From Erpobdella octoculata (Eukaryota; Annelida; Clitellata; Hirudinida; Erpobdellidae), in NCBI GenBank assembly GCA_963978895.1, contig OZ022244.1, positions 3,278,661 to 3,342,660 on the forward strand: a DNA stretch of 64,000 bases, read 5' to 3'. Each line of letters begins with the position of its first letter. The stretch's first letter is position 1. The notes below the pieces were generated by a model. That model did not search any database. It saw nothing but the letters and a program-made list of their open reading frames with translations, and was not told the DNA's origin. A program made the position numbers and the translations under genes. Of this stretch, positions 50,492 through 64,000 are shown one piece after another.

Positions 50492-51160
50492 CCAAAGAAC
50501 CACAAATCTTATTAACAAAACGAGCGCGTGTTAAAAAAATACAATTATTACTGTAGTAAACCCGTTTTGTCTGGTTAATCCAACTCATTTGTTCCAGGAC
50601 CTTCAACTAAATCCATTTTTTAAAAACCTTAGCAAATATTGAGTGAACCTGTCCGGCTTCTACAGACTACAATCTATATAAATACGGTGTAACCAAATAT
50701 CTACTTAAGAACCAAGAGGCATAGGAAAAACGTTTGGCACCCGGGACGCATATTTCTAACAAGTAAATTAAAAACGAATTTTTAAAACCCAATGCTTTTA
50801 TATGTAATTAAAACACAAATTTTGCAATCAATTTTTTCTTATAATTATAATTATTTAATTATAATTATTTATAATTTTATAATAATTTATAATAATTTAT
50901 AATTTATAATTTATATTATTTATAATAATTTATAATTTATAATAATTATAATTATTATAATTTTTTCTTCCCATATAAAAATGAAATTAATTAAAATTAA
51001 CTAATTTAATGGACTTATTGTAAAACTAATAATTGAATATTGCATTGTCTTCTATTTTGAGCATGTATGCAAAATTTGAAAAAAATCTATCATCAGGAAG
51101 TGACTCAAAAATTGATTGCAAGATTTGAAATAGACAGAGAAACAGAGACGACGAGTAGAT
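50492..51160. other. COLQ downstream flank
   Basis: AT-rich; the stretch 50837-50965 is built from ATAATTTATAATTATT-type palindromic modules. No gene seen. Confidence 0.4.
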
Positions 51161-51162
51161 TA

Positions 51163-52002
51163 AATGGTAGTATGCGGCAATACAGAGAGGTCGACTAGCA
51201 GCCTAAAAGGGGCGTGGCTGAACGTTCTGCTTTAGATATTTATGATTGCTATTCTCAATGTGGCACTAAAAATCTATAGAACAGAGAGACGAGCTGGTTT
51301 TATATATGTTATTATAAATAACATATATAAAACCAGCTATATTAAATCAGCTACATATAATATGGTTGCTTTTTCTTTATGTGGTTTCAACTTAAATTTT
51401 AATGTGTTTCATCCGTCAATAGCCGTATATTAATTTGTTAAGTTAAAGTCGATTCAGCTTAGCTCCTATTCAATGTGTCTGTCTAAACCAAACTTATAAT
51501 TATTTCTGATTTTTAACTCAACTGTTTCAATTTTTATAATATTTAATTTAATGTTTTAACATAGGGTTCTGAAGATGGCTTTATATAACTGGAAATGGCC
51601 ATAGTTAATCCTGATTGTTTTATTATTTATCTATTTTTTAACTAATAATTTCTTCGATTACAATTCTCGCCATTTCAAATGGATGAAAAGGGCTTTAAAA
51701 GAACATTTTTACTAGTGGGTAATAATGTTAATAGTAATAATAACATGAATGTGAAGTCAAGGCATTTTACGAATTATAAGTAAGTTTTATTCTAATTTAC
51801 TCAAACTAACTTTGAACTAACTAAATCAACAATTCATATTATTTGCGACACTTTTTATTAATATCAACAACACAACATTGAAAATGTGGAATTGAGTGCG
51901 ATTTACGTCTAGCCACATAAGCCACGATTTACGTCTAGCTACATAAGCCACGCCCCTCGTAGGCTGCTAGTCGACCTCTCTGTATTGACGCATACTACCA
52001 TT
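51163..52002. mobile_element. 840-bp terminal-inverted-repeat element
   Basis: About 57-bp inverted termini with three mismatches (AATGGTAGTATGCG ... CAATACAGAGAGGTCGACTA) flanked by TA on each side. The interior has a perfect 22-bp-arm palindrome at 51292-51338, a hairpin near 51571-51603 beginning CTGAAGATGGC, and a 26-bp tandem duplication (ATTTACGTCTAGC) near the right end. No transposase. Confidence 0.75.
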
Positions 52003-52620
52003 TAGAAATATGCACCCGGTACAAGGTACTAAATACTAAACGATGCCTCTTTTACAAAAATATTCCATCACTGAATAAAACTGTTTTTCTTAGCGCAATT
52101 AGCGCTTTAGAAATGTTACTTGTACTCATAAATATTCTTATATGTTCCATTTTATAAGCTGGCCTTGGGCACGATGGAACTTCCATTGTGCCCATGGCCA
52201 GCACATAAATGGGTGCACCTAAATTTCTCAATCAGTACATGCATAACCTTTTTCTCCTAAAGTAGATGATGACTGGAGGGCGGCGGAAGGTTGTACGGCT
52301 CGTACGTACTTTTCTCAAACATTTTTCAAAAACTTCTGTAATTTTAATTAGGTAGTTATTACAATTAGCGTCATGTAACAAAACGTAACATTTTGCAAAA
52401 AATTATCTTCTACAAATGTTACGCCCCAAAGCCATGGAATTATTGGCCTGAGGCATAAAGTAGCCCTGGCAGAAAGTTCTTCTAGGTAGGCCGATAGACC
52501 TGGTCAAGGTGGGGCAGCAGGTTCGGTTGTAATAACTTCAATACTAAATATGGTTGCATATGCTATATTTATTAAGATTAATGTATTATTATTCACTGGT
52601 CTTTAGATTTATCTTGAGAA

Positions 52621-52710
<90 letters not shown>

Positions 52711-53378
52711 TTCACCAGGTTCGAAGTATATATGACCATCATTACCATGAGCATTATGACCATCATCACCATGGTTATCATGGCTATCATTACCACAAAA
52801 TCATAACCATGACCATCATTACCATGAACATTTTTTTTTTTTTTTTTTTTGACAATATAACTCCAAAGTTTTTGGAGAAGATTTTAAAAAAGTTTTTTGA
52901 AAAGTAGCTGTGAATACTCCCTCTCGGTCATTTGCTCTTTTAGGAGAAAAGTGTTTAACGTTTGGAATTTTTTAAGTAGTTATCAAAGAACATGGGACAG
53001 CGCCTTGCGTTAGCAAATAGGTAGTATGCATTGTATAATTTCAGTTAAAAACATTTAAATATTTGTAAATATAACTATTTTGTACAACGTGTTTTTCCAT
53101 ATCATCAGTGTAACCTAAAAAAATTGTACTCACAAAACATTGATCAGAGTTGTTACCAAACTAGAGCCCTGCACGGGGCTATTGAGCTGAGCCATAGGTT
53201 TTTGTGGGAATAAAAATGAGCAAGACCGGGCTTGGGATTTTGTATCTATATAACGGGTCAGGTTTAAAAAATATCGGTCTGTGCAGGGATTTGAGAAATA
53301 AATAAGCACATTTGGTAAGGCTGCTTACACCAATATTAACACAAATTTAAAAACTAGGTCAAGACAACCCAATAACTG
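52003..53378. other. Intergenic, mostly decayed repeats
   Basis: Holds (TA)n at 52623-52710, a short ATC-type run and a poly-T at 52831-52850. Decayed copies of a dispersed family with GGAGAA(G/A)-type phrases lie near 52870-52970. No gene seen. Confidence 0.45.
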
Positions 53379-53602
53379 CAGTGGCGTAGCTAGAGTTTTT
53401 AGCACCCTGGGCAAAGTCTAAAGAATACGCCCCTAGAAAATAATATCTATAAATTTTTCCACCAAACAGTGCTGATAATTGGGGGAGCAATTGTAGTAGG
53501 TACTTTTTCCAAATTTTTGTGAAAACCTTAAACACTTTTGCCTCCAAAATTAGCTGATGAACGGGGGCACACAATGTGGGTCATCCCATAAATCCGTCAC
53601 TG
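53379..53602. mobile_element. Probable short hAT-type MITE
   Basis: Starts CAGTGGCGTAGCTAGAG and ends CATAAATCCGTCACTG, termini typical of hAT MITEs. Target duplication is not clear because the next element is inserted next to it. Confidence 0.45.
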
Positions 53603-53606
53603 GCTA

Positions 53607-54495
<889 letters not shown>

Positions 54496-55034
54496 ACTGG
54501 CTACAACTAACTGCCTACAACTTACTTTCTTCTCCAGTCCCAGTTTTTTGGAGAAAAAGTGTGAAGTTTCAATAAATTTTTTGAAAAGTATCTACGACTA
54601 CCCCTCCCCGGCTATCCGCTGTTTTTGGAAAAAAAATATAGCATTAAAAAATAAAATTTTGGAATCAGTGGGTTTCATAAATTTTTTTGCCCCCCCTAAG
54701 GTTTTGCTGAAATGACGCCCCTGTACTTCACACGTTTTTGTTTTATCTTTTCCAATTCGCATAATTTATCTTTATCTTGTTTTATGCGTTAAACCAGAAA
54801 GCATCTTTTGATCCTCACAAATATCTGGTTTAGAACTTCTCTGTAGACCCATTGGGTATTGGAAAATGATGGATCGATTCAGTTCTAAAAAAATCTAGTT
54901 TCTTATTTCTTTCTATATAGCTAAATAACTTTACAAAATTAAAACAAATTGTTTTTTCCACATTTAAAATATTTCTTTCATATAAAATTAAAATAGGTTT
55001 AGTAAAATTTACAAAGTTTAGCGGATAAATTTAA

Positions 55035-55180
55035 TACAAAATTATTAGTGCCATTTGTCGACGTCGTAGGCGGCTGATTACAGTGGTATTGTCGCAATGG
55101 CAAAACCGAGGCGAAGTGCGTAGTGCCCTCATCTTCGTCTGTAGCGCGTAATGTGAGGTCGTCGCTGACTTCCGCCGTTA
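55035..55180 (-). mobile_element. Possible Penelope-like 3' tail
   Basis: One minus-strand frame reads CHCDNTT followed by Arg-rich residues, resembling the HCDNITMRR end of the Penelope-like ORF at 14596. Short and diverged. Confidence 0.3.
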
Positions 55181-55513
55181 TATCTAAAAAAAATTTATAT
55201 CACCACAATCGGACGAAGCTGGTTACTTTTTTTGGTCAGAACTTTTACTAAGAAATTGAAGATATATGTGTGCCGTTTATAAATAAATAATATAGTTTTT
55301 GCTGAATCCTACATACAACCAACCACCAAAACCAAATCAATCTGAGAAAAAAGAGCGATTCAACAATTTATACATTGATTTGCGTAGATCACTGACATGT
55401 AGCTAATTGTCTTTATAGAAAAATAGCATTCTTTGAGTTAGTAGTTAGTTGTTTGACAGATATTATATATTATAAGAAATATAGAAAGACTATACTAGAA
55501 TTATTATAGAACT

Positions 55514-55520
55514 ATAAAAG
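55514..55520 (+). promoter_or_regulatory. Possible MOB2 TATA box
   Basis: TATAAAA about 200 bases upstream of the MOB2 start codon. In AT-rich DNA such matches are common, so support is weak. Confidence 0.25.
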
Positions 55521-55717
55521 AGGATTATTTTACTCAGCTGATTAGCTCATTAGCTTATTAAACTTAAAAGAAACGACTAATCAACTCTCTTAGCAGAGAC
55601 TCGAGGCAGTTTCCTTAGTTTATCAGAGTATAGTAGTTCTAGTTGATAATTAAATTAAAAACCTCACCTGACCTATAAATAATTTTCTGTCTGCTTTCAT
55701 CTGAGCTCCTTTCTGCA

Positions 55718-58137
55718 ATGGATTGGATCAAAAGGTGGGTATATTTTTTTAATATGTTGTTTAAAAAAGATTTGAACTAATTAGGTAGTGTCTTAATGTA
55801 ATTTTTATTAAAATTCTTGTGTGTTTTTTAGAAATTTTGGGGTGCTGGATTTTTACGAGTACTTTTCTCCATTGCGAATGCCAAGACGGTGATTTTAGAG
55901 TTTTAAAACGTGGTTTTGAACGTTCCAGCTGTTTGAATGAAAAGTCGTCAATGCTGGGTGAGGGCGAACCATGCTAATGGAGGACACTTATTTTTTAAAA
56001 ATTTATTTCAATTTAATCACAAATTATGAATTATCAATATTTTATGCACAATATCACTCAGTGTGGTCAAAGTTTTTAGCTTGATTGAAGATTAAACTGT
56101 TTCTCATATAGATTTTGAAGTTTTACTAAGACTGTGCCCTGCAATCGTTGACATCCGGTATTTTATAGTGACGGCTAAAGTCTAAAAATATAGTTTCAGA
56201 TGTAAAAAAATCTGGATTTTTAAATATTTCAACAGTCAACAATTCTCTGGTTTACTATGCCATAGTCAATCATACTCCAGCAAGGACACTTTGAAATTAC
56301 ACGCAAAATTAAGTCAGCACTGGAATCTTTATCGTATGAATTATGAGTGAAAAATTTATTAAATCACATTTCAGCTGCCATGTTTCTCCTGGAGTGCCAT
56401 CTTGTTATTCAGTGGTTTCGAGTATTTTCAAGATTCTCAAATCATTTTGCTCATCAATGCCGATAACAACGTTTCACATTCCAGGAACGGACACATTTAA
56501 AAGAGAGTCTTGTGTTCCAGAAACATACATGTTCCTCTGAACTTACAGGTTCCTCTCTGAACATAATGTTCTTTTGAACATACACGTTCTTCTAAACATA
56601 CACATTCCATAGACAGAAACATGTTTCAGAAGCTGATCCACGTTCCAGACAATGATCATTCTCACCCATTCATGTCCAATCAAATGAGTACACATCTGAC
56701 ACTCTACATGCAGTATTATAACTTTGATTTTCCATAAGTGAATGATTTCAAACATTTTCATAGGCACTATATCATCTTCTATCACGTAGCATGTTGCTGT
56801 ACAAAATTATCAAACATTTTTCTGGTGCACAATTAATTATATAACCTTTATGCAATTTAAAAAAATGAACTGTCACTAAAGGGGTGGCTATTGCCCTTTC
56901 ACCCCCCCTCTAAAACATGCCACTGCTGTATAAATTGAAGTGGGTAATAAATTTGAGAGATAATTTTTATCAAAATTGTTCTGTGCAAATAAGACAACTA
57001 ACTACTAATCTGCCTGCTTGTCTTAGCTTTTGTGTGCCGATATATGTTCTGGAGCTCTGATTGGACGATAAAATGGAAGACCGTGCCATGTAATGATGTT
57101 TGCCATGTTTGTAGTGTTGATGATGATCTGAGAAATAATAATGCTGATGATGATGATCTTGCTGAGGTTGACATCTGTGATGATGAAGATGACAGTGTGA
57201 CATTGAGAGTGGCTGTTCCGCCAAGGATGGTATTCATTTTGCAGATAATCAGACGGAGTCCGCAATCTGTTTATCGGACATCTGATTACCTCCGTTTTTT
57301 TATTCATCAGAAGAATTCTCGTCTGAAATGATTACAAACAATCGTTATCAGGACCTATGATGTTGATATCCAGGGAATAAAGGCTCCACTTGTTCGAATT
57401 TGTTGTTTCAGCTCCTCGGAGTGCCAGGCGTAAAAGTGAACACTGATTAAAAAAAAACCCTCTTACTGATTCGCTGGTTATCTCATACTATCATCAGGGA
57501 TGTGCTTGATCTCTCTCATTTTTTGTTGATTCATTCTGTTTTCTGCTTTAATTTCTGCCCCAGATTGCTGACACATCTCCCAGTGCAAAATGATGTTATA
57601 AAAACATTGTGTATATATATATATTAATATAACATTTTATATTTATGTATTTAATATTTTTTATTTATTCCAGTATTATAGAAAAATATTTTTTTCATCT
57701 GTGGTTATTTATATACAATTTTTAATTTTGTTTATTGTGAGAATTATAATTTATTTTAATTATAGGATATATAATTATATTTATTTAATTTTTATGTTTT
57801 ATATTTTGACAAGTATAACAACCATCTGTTAAACAGACTCAAGTGACATTTAGGGTGTTTATATTTACAATTACATAAAGGCTTTGATTGGCTTTGTTTT
57901 GGGGTTTTTTACCTAAAAATTGCAAACCAGTTGGCAGAATTTTTTGCAAAGTGAACACAAACCACTCCCTGACCGTGCTCTTCAAGTGTACGATATTTCA
58001 ATAAAATTGGTTCACATGTTTCTATTTGATGCTGGTAGATACATACATACACACACATATATAAATACATATATCCATACATACATACATACATACATAC
58101 ATACACACATGCATACATACATACATACATACATACA

Positions 58138-58171
<34 letters not shown>

Positions 58172-58274
58172 CATACACACTACACACAGACATATATACA
58201 TCCATACATACTTACATACATGCATACATACATACATACATACATACATACATACATACATACACACTACACAC

Positions 58275-58360
<86 letters not shown>

Positions 58361-60460
58361 TGATGAAGCTAATTAGATGTATTCATATAATGACAATTAA
58401 TGCATTTCTATTTTATTATAAAGGCAGTAATAAAGAATTGTAATTTAATTTTACAGGAACGAGCACCGTTGTTTACCATTTCACGTAATAAAACTCTTTT
58501 TCGTTTGACCTTCGTTCCGGCAATGACCTCTACAGGTCGTACGACCTTTGGCCTCTACAAGCTGCAAACGTTTTTTTTCCTATATCTTTTCTAGTTTTTC
58601 AACAGATTTTTTGTTTGTTACCATTGGTGCCAGTCTTTCTGGTTTTCCTCTATGCTTATTTACATCACTTCCATCATCACATAATCACTGCCATCATCAT
58701 CACTGCCATCATCATTATCATCATCATTATCATCATCACTGCCATCATCGTTATCATCATCATCATCATCATTACTGTCGCGATTATCACCAGCAGGGTT
58801 ATTGGCATCATCATCACTATCTATTGTGACGCTACCCCGTTTGCATGCATCCAAGTATGTTTTTTGGGGTTGAGCGAACATGTTTCTTCAATTTCTTGTG
58901 TGGAGGTAAAAGTCTGTTGAGATGTAGTGGTGAAGTATTTGGGAGAAGTGGATGTGCCGATGATGATGATGGTGGCGGTGATGATGATGATGCTGACGTC
59001 AATGATGGTGGTGATGATAATGATGAAGGTGATGACGTTGATGACCATTATGGTGGTGATGATAATGATGATGAAGATGGTGATTGGAAGATGTAAGTGA
59101 TGAATTCAGAATTCATATATAGACAGTAGGCGACGGCTTGTTGCATTCTAATAAGGGGTGATTCTAATAACCGCAAGTTGGGTCTTGTGTCAAGATTTCA
59201 TTTGATTGGTTAGCTGCTGATTCTAATGGCCAATCATCACATTAATGCTATCGAACCACATTATGAGCTGTAGATTCAATTTCATGTTTGTCTATACGTG
59301 CAGGATGATTTTATTTATATAGGTGTAGTTATACATATACATATTTGGATATGTGTCTGTTTGTTCATCTCCAGTTATATGCACAGCTTAAAATAACACA
59401 ATTGCATATTAATGAATGCAATTTAATGTTGAACATTTTTAAAATGTAGCCAGGTGTCAACAAACGTTTGCTCTCTGTTTCAGTTTTTAAATTTGAATAA
59501 ATTTGCATTAATTATTATAATGAAACTTAATTTTTCTGGCTTTTGCTTGGTTTTCGGTGTCCCATTGTTATAATATATATCTTTCTATACTGCGTTGGTG
59601 ATGACCATGGACATTTAATAAATAAATAAATTTTATTTATATATATACTAGTGGTGTTCCTCGGGGTTTTAAGAGGTTTTTCTCTTCCTAGCTCCTGTTT
59701 CCTTTCCAGGTTGCTCTCGTGCTCCTTCTCGCTCTCATCCTTCCTCTCTCTTTCCTGTTTGCTCTCCCATCGCTTTCCCGATTCCGCTCGCTCTTCCGCT
59801 TGTTCTCCTACTTGTTCTCCCTTTCTATCTTCCTCTTCCTCCTAACTTTTAGCCCATAAAACGTAAAATAGATTTGTTAAAAGTTGCTTGAAACCTTTTT
59901 CAAACTTTGTTACCTAAACTAAATTTGAATTTTGTTACGCAATAACATTTGATGTTCGTACATACGCACTTTTGGCCAGGAAGGTTTTTTGGTCATAAAA
60001 ATAAAATAAAAACTTAAAATTGGTCCAGGGGTTTGGATCTGTATAGAAGACAGACAGATAAACAAACAGAGTCATTTTTATATACATACTAGCGGGGTAC
60101 CCGGCGTTGCCCGGACTTTTTAGCCTTTTTAGAGGTTTTTCTATCGTTTTTCTCTCATGCTCCCGTTTCCTTTCCCGCTTGCTCTCACGCCTTAAATCAA
60201 TTAACATTAATCAAATTAATCAGCCAGTTCAAGATACTCTTTTATAGGAAACATATATATATTAATGTAAAATCACTGGTTTGATCATCAACTTCCCATT
60301 GATAAACCTTAACAGATTCAGAATATTGATTAGGGACATTAATTATTTATTATTAATAGACCAGAAGGTATAAATAGCCTTAACAAAGCCTTCATTTATT
60401 ATTTTCCAATAAATTGCAAAACCATTCTATGGAGCCCGGTATACGATTTGGTGATATTGT

Positions 60461-60548
<88 letters not shown>

Positions 60549-60565
60549 ATATATATATATATATA

Positions 60566-60658
<93 letters not shown>

Positions 60659-60663
60659 ATGTA

Positions 60664-60703
<40 letters not shown>

Positions 60704-61320
60704 TTTCTATCTGTCGCATTTTCCTATGAAAAGGACATAATTGCACCTCTTTGTGTTTCCATTATAACTTTTTTAAATAATTTAAAAAAAATATTCTAAA
60801 TAGCCTACAACCTATCCTCAGACCTACCAAATTTCAAAAAATTTCATAAAAATCGGTTCAGCCGTTTCGGAGGAGTTTGAAGTCAAACACTATGACACGA
60901 GATTTTTATATACATAGATATGGATATGTTATGCCTTATTGCACTGCTTTGGAAGTTACTGTAAAATTGTTCCAGACTTGAGAAAACACAATTGATGAGG
61001 TAGAAAGTAGTGCAGAATTTGTTTTCGAAAGAGAGAAAGACACATCATCGCTATGAACTTATATGCATAATTTATTATAAACATATGCGACGCTCTTAAA
61101 TCTATGTATTTTTTCAAAATTGATTCTACCTTCTTCTCGTGCAGCACCATCACCAAACCGAAGAAAAAAGACCCGCCGCTCTCCTCGCACCCCTCGGACA
61201 TCCTCCTGCGCAACGGGGTCACAGAAGACTTTGCTAAGGAGCGGTTGACCAGTGCCGACCTGGCCTCCTACGTTGCCATGCCGACGGGACTGGACCCCAA
61301 CGAATGGCTTGCCTCGCATA
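55718..61320 (+). CDS. MOB2: MOB2-type kinase activator, first two coding exons (partial)
   Basis: MOB2 proteins bind and regulate NDR/STK38-family kinases (Tricornered in fly) in cell shape and neurite control. Exon 1 is tiny, 55718-55734, encoding MDWIK plus two bases before a GTGGGT donor; vertebrate MOB2 starts MDWL. Exon 2 is 61145-61320 and joins in phase, encoding [16 protein letters not shown] ... [24 protein letters not shown] before a GTGAGT donor. The DxNEWLAS motif and preceding segment match the start of the Mob domain. The zinc-binding core and kinase-contact helices would be on later exons, not seen before 64000. The 5' UTR probably lies within 55540-55717. Exon 2 is firm as a MOB family exon; linking exon 1 rests on phase and MDW similarity. 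Confidence 0.8.
55735..58020. other. MOB2 intron 1, left part
   Basis: No supported exon. Short frames at 56343-56540 and 57032-57331 show no conservation that I recognise. A GAT/GAA-rich run at 57115-57195 explains the acidic one. Confidence 0.4.
58038..58360 (+). repeat. (ATAC)n then (TA)n array in MOB2 intron 1
   Basis: CATA tetranucleotide array to 58275 followed by TA dinucleotides to 58360. Confidence 0.95.
58665..58800. repeat. (ATC)n microsatellite
   Basis: CATCATCACTGC-type array; a GAT-type array lies at 58957-59090. Confidence 0.85.
59649..59895 (-). mobile_element. Helitron-like 3' end copy
   Basis: Antisense end (CTAGTGGTGTTCCTCGGGG) with degenerate minisatellite and the shared GCCCATAAAACGTAAAATAG segment also present in the 17170-17916 element. 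Confidence 0.55.
60090..60195 (-). mobile_element. Helitron-like 3' end copy
   Basis: Antisense end CTAGCGGGGTACCCGGCGTT followed by AGAGGTTTTTCTATCG and the start of the GC-rich minisatellite. Truncated. Confidence 0.6.
60465..60700. repeat. (TA)n array in MOB2 intron 1
   Basis: TA dinucleotides with sparse ATGTATATATG interruptions. Confidence 0.95.
60805..60925 (+). mobile_element. Dispersed repeat tail with the GGTTCAGCCGTTTCGGAGG phrase
   Basis: Contains ATCGGTTCAGCCGTTTCGG and ends GAGATTTTTATATACATAG, a typical end of RTE-like LINEs or derived SINEs. Family uncertain. Confidence 0.45.
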
Positions 61321-61394
61321 GTGAGTTTTGAAGGAGACCACTGATTTATTGGTTGATAATAACGAATGCTTGAATGATTAATGGATATTCCAGG

Positions 61395-61825
61395 TTAATT
61401 GATTGATTGATATTACAGATTGATTGATTATTATTACAGGTTGATTGATTGATTGATATTACAGGTTGATTGATTGATTATTATTATTATAGGTTGATTG
61501 ATTGATTGATTGATATTACAGGTTAATGGATTGATTGATATTACAGATTGATTGATATTACAGGTTAATGGATTGATTATTATTACAGGTTGATTGATTG
61601 ATATTACAGGTTAATGGATTGATTATTATTACAGGTTGATTGATTGATATTACAGGTTGATTGATTGATATTACAGGTTGATTGATTGATATTACAGGTT
61701 GATAGATTGATATTACAGGTTAATGGATTGATTATTATTACAGGTTGATTGATTGATTGATATTACGGGTTGATTGATTGATATTACAGGTTGATAGATT
61801 GATGGATATTAGAGGTTGATTGACA
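61395..61825 (+). repeat. 21-bp minisatellite in MOB2 intron 2
   Basis: About twenty variable units built from GATTGATTGATATTACAGGT. It starts about 75 bases after the exon 2 donor. Confidence 0.9.
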
Positions 61826-61949
61826 GTTTCATAATGTCTTCATTTTTGTATATATGAAAAGTTTTGTAACTAAGAGCCTGCAGTTCTGCTTGAGTGATTA
61901 GTGAGTATGTTTTATTTTGTTTGTATTTATAAGTTTTGTGTATGTATAT

Positions 61950-61950
61950 G

Positions 61951-62022
<72 letters not shown>
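61950..62022. repeat. (TA)n array
   Basis: Pure TA dinucleotide array in MOB2 intron 2. Confidence 0.93.
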
Positions 62023-62026
<4 letters not shown>

Positions 62027-62629
62027 ATATATATAATTTCTAAATAATATTATTTATATATTTTTAATAAAAAAATCACTTTTGAAAGTTTTTTTTATAG
62101 ATATATATAAAGATATATGAGCGTATGGTATTTTTGTCAACCAATCCAGACTAAGTTTCGTTTACAATTGTTTTCCATTCATTTATTTATATATTATTGT
62201 ATGATGTTGCTGGGTGAGTGGGTGATATTATTTTTTTAAATCTTTCCCAATCTGCTTCTTTACCAACTTTATTATTTAACTAATAAATTAATAAAATAAT
62301 TTTAAATATGAATTTAAATGGCTCTGATCATGTCCAGGTACCAAAAATCTCGAATTTTCGGAGAGGGTCGTAAATAGTTGTACCCTTCTTTTTTTATAAC
62401 TCCCCTGATAAGCAGCCCTAGGGGAATGAGTGGTTGGGTGGGTTGCCAGGTTAGTAAATAATTGGGTCGGTAGCTTGATGGTTGGATGAAAAAAATGTTA
62501 TGGAAGGTATAATATAAATATTAAATAAATAAATTTGTGGAAATCATTTGCAGATTTAGTGTAAGCTTTATAGAGACTTATGGATGTATTGTTAGAAAAT
62601 TAGGAAACATTGGACGTACAGATATATCA

Positions 62630-62930
62630 CTAGGGACTGCCTATTTATCGTTAGGGACATATGGACGTATTGCTTGGTATTTGTGGATGCATTGCTTGGT
62701 ATTTGTGGATGTATTGCTAAGGATTTGTGGATGTATTGTGGATATATTGCTAGGGACAGGAGCATACAGATGTATTGCTAAGGAAGTACAGATGTATTGC
62801 TAAGGAAGTACAGATGTATTGCTAAGGAAGTACAGATGTATTGCTAGGGACATACGGATGTATTGCTAGGGACTTATGAATGTATTGCTAGGGACGTATG
62901 GATGCATTGCTAGGGGGCGTATGGATGTAT
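62630..62930 (+). repeat. 21- to 24-bp minisatellite in MOB2 intron 2
   Basis: Imperfect units such as ATGTATTGCTAAGGAAGTAC and TGTATTGCTAGGGACATACG. Confidence 0.85.
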
Positions 62931-63064
62931 GGTTGAGTGAAAGAAAAAAGAGAAATGAAGTAAACAAGAAATAGTTTCATGACTGTAATGGACTGCTTGT
63001 GCTGGACAAGTAATCCGAAATTATTGCATTGTTAATTGCTTTGCCTGAAGGTATAATAATCGGC

Positions 63065-63108
63065 TACTACTACTACCACTACTACTACCACTACTACTAC
63101 TACTACTT

Positions 63109-63163
<55 letters not shown>

Positions 63164-63199
63164 AGTTCTACTAATACTGCTGCTGCTGTTGCTGCTGCA

Positions 63200-63231
<32 letters not shown>

Positions 63232-63240
63232 AGTTCTACT
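63065..63240 (+). repeat. (CTA)n array
   Basis: CTA trinucleotides with a GCTGCTGTTGCTGCTGC interruption near 63180. Confidence 0.93.
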
Positions 63241-64000
63241 ACTTCGCTCACTCTCTCTTCTGTATATCTTTCAATCAGTTATTCAGTCTTCAATATTTTC
63301 CATTTATATTTCCTGTTTCTCTATTGACGTTATTTCCTCCTTGCAATTCTGGCAAGGATTTTCTTTATTGGCTGTGACTGATTTCATTTTGGATCAGCAT
63401 TGCTTGCTGTCTCTGTGTCTTTTATTGGTGGTTAACATGTTTTATAGATGTGCATTGTTTTTTGTATCTCTCTGTGTGTATTGTTTTCTCTCTCTCTCTC
63501 TTCCTCTGTCTCTCTCTCTCTTCCTCTGTCTCTCTCTCTCTCTTTCTTTCTTTCTTTTTATCTTTGAATATAGGAAAAATCGCAAGTCTCTTGAGTCAAT
63601 CTGAAATCAATCATTGATTTCGTCTCATTTCGTGCAAAAGGTGTTGATAAATCACATTATATTATTTTATATTATTATTATATTATATAATTATGTTTTA
63701 AGTTTTAACTATTAAATATTGAAATTATTAACAAGCCCTAGCAAAAAACAAACTTTTTTAAAAACACATTTTTATATTTTTAAATTATGAAATCGATTTC
63801 TCCATGTAATAATAGTTTTACCATTATTTATAGTAATACTTTAGTCAACATTTTAATAAGTTTTTGTCATAGTCCTGGATACATGAAAGTTCTTTTAAAA
63901 CATAAGGGCCATCTATTGAATAATTTTAAACTTGTTACAAAATAAATATTGAAGTTGTTTGAAATAATAATTAAATCGCTTCGGAAATGATTGAATATTG
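63241..64000. other. Right flank, MOB2 intron 2
   Basis: A (CT)n-type stretch at 63488-63560, then AT-rich DNA. No further MOB2 exon seen. Confidence 0.4.

Noticed and set aside
57032..57331. Acidic ORF of 99 codons as a small gene
   Set aside because: The acidic middle is a GAT-type simple repeat and the ends have no recognisable conservation or splice context.

Overview
The window is eukaryotic nuclear DNA from an animal. It is AT-rich and intron-rich, with very heavy (ATC)n, (TA)n, (TTTA)n and (TATG)n simple repeats, many minisatellites, and Penelope-like, L2/CR1-like, Helitron, hAT and tRNA-SINE remnants. Intron style, repeat spectrum and protein divergence suggest a marine invertebrate, probably a spiralian such as a mollusc. 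The taxonomic call is an inference.

Four protein-coding genes can be spliced by hand with consistent phases. (1) Minus strand, about 1.8-12.8 kb: a RalGDS/RGL-family Ral guanine-nucleotide exchange factor, 12 coding exons from the start codon to the beginning of the RA domain; its extreme 3' end may lie beyond the left edge. (2) Minus strand, 20.6-33.3 kb: WDR24, a GATOR2 subunit, complete in 20 coding exons and 789 codons, almost exactly the length of the vertebrate protein. (3) Plus strand, 37.0-50.5 kb: a COLQ-like gene (collagen tail of acetylcholinesterase), 8 exons and 1029 codons, with signal peptide, Ser/Thr-rich expansions, a proline-rich attachment-type motif, a very short collagen stretch and the typical cysteine-rich C-terminus. 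(4) Plus strand, 55.7 kb to the right edge: the first two coding exons of a MOB2-type kinase activator.

Mobile DNA lies between and inside the genes. The 12.8-20 kb gap between RGL and WDR24 holds a SINE, Penelope-like pieces (two with hammerhead-ribozyme-like folds), two LINE fragments, several Helitron-like elements and a 520-bp (TATG)n array. WDR24 intron 14 carries a 40/46-bp minisatellite into which a Helitron-like element inserted precisely, then took a nested antisense copy. COLQ intron 3 holds a BED-finger hAT fragment and pieces of an autonomous Helitron (Rep-N and Pif1-helicase regions). The gap between COLQ and MOB2 has an 840-bp inverted-repeat element and an 889-bp hAT-type element with a perfect 8-bp target duplication.

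The genes are not an operon. RGL and WDR24 share the minus strand; COLQ and MOB2 run the other way from a divergent WDR24/COLQ spacer of 3.7 kb. The most notable points are the COLQ-type architecture in an apparent invertebrate, a hammerhead fold that contains the start codon of a Penelope-like ORF, minisatellite units that copy a real 5' splice site, and simple-repeat-derived insertions inside a conserved GEF domain.
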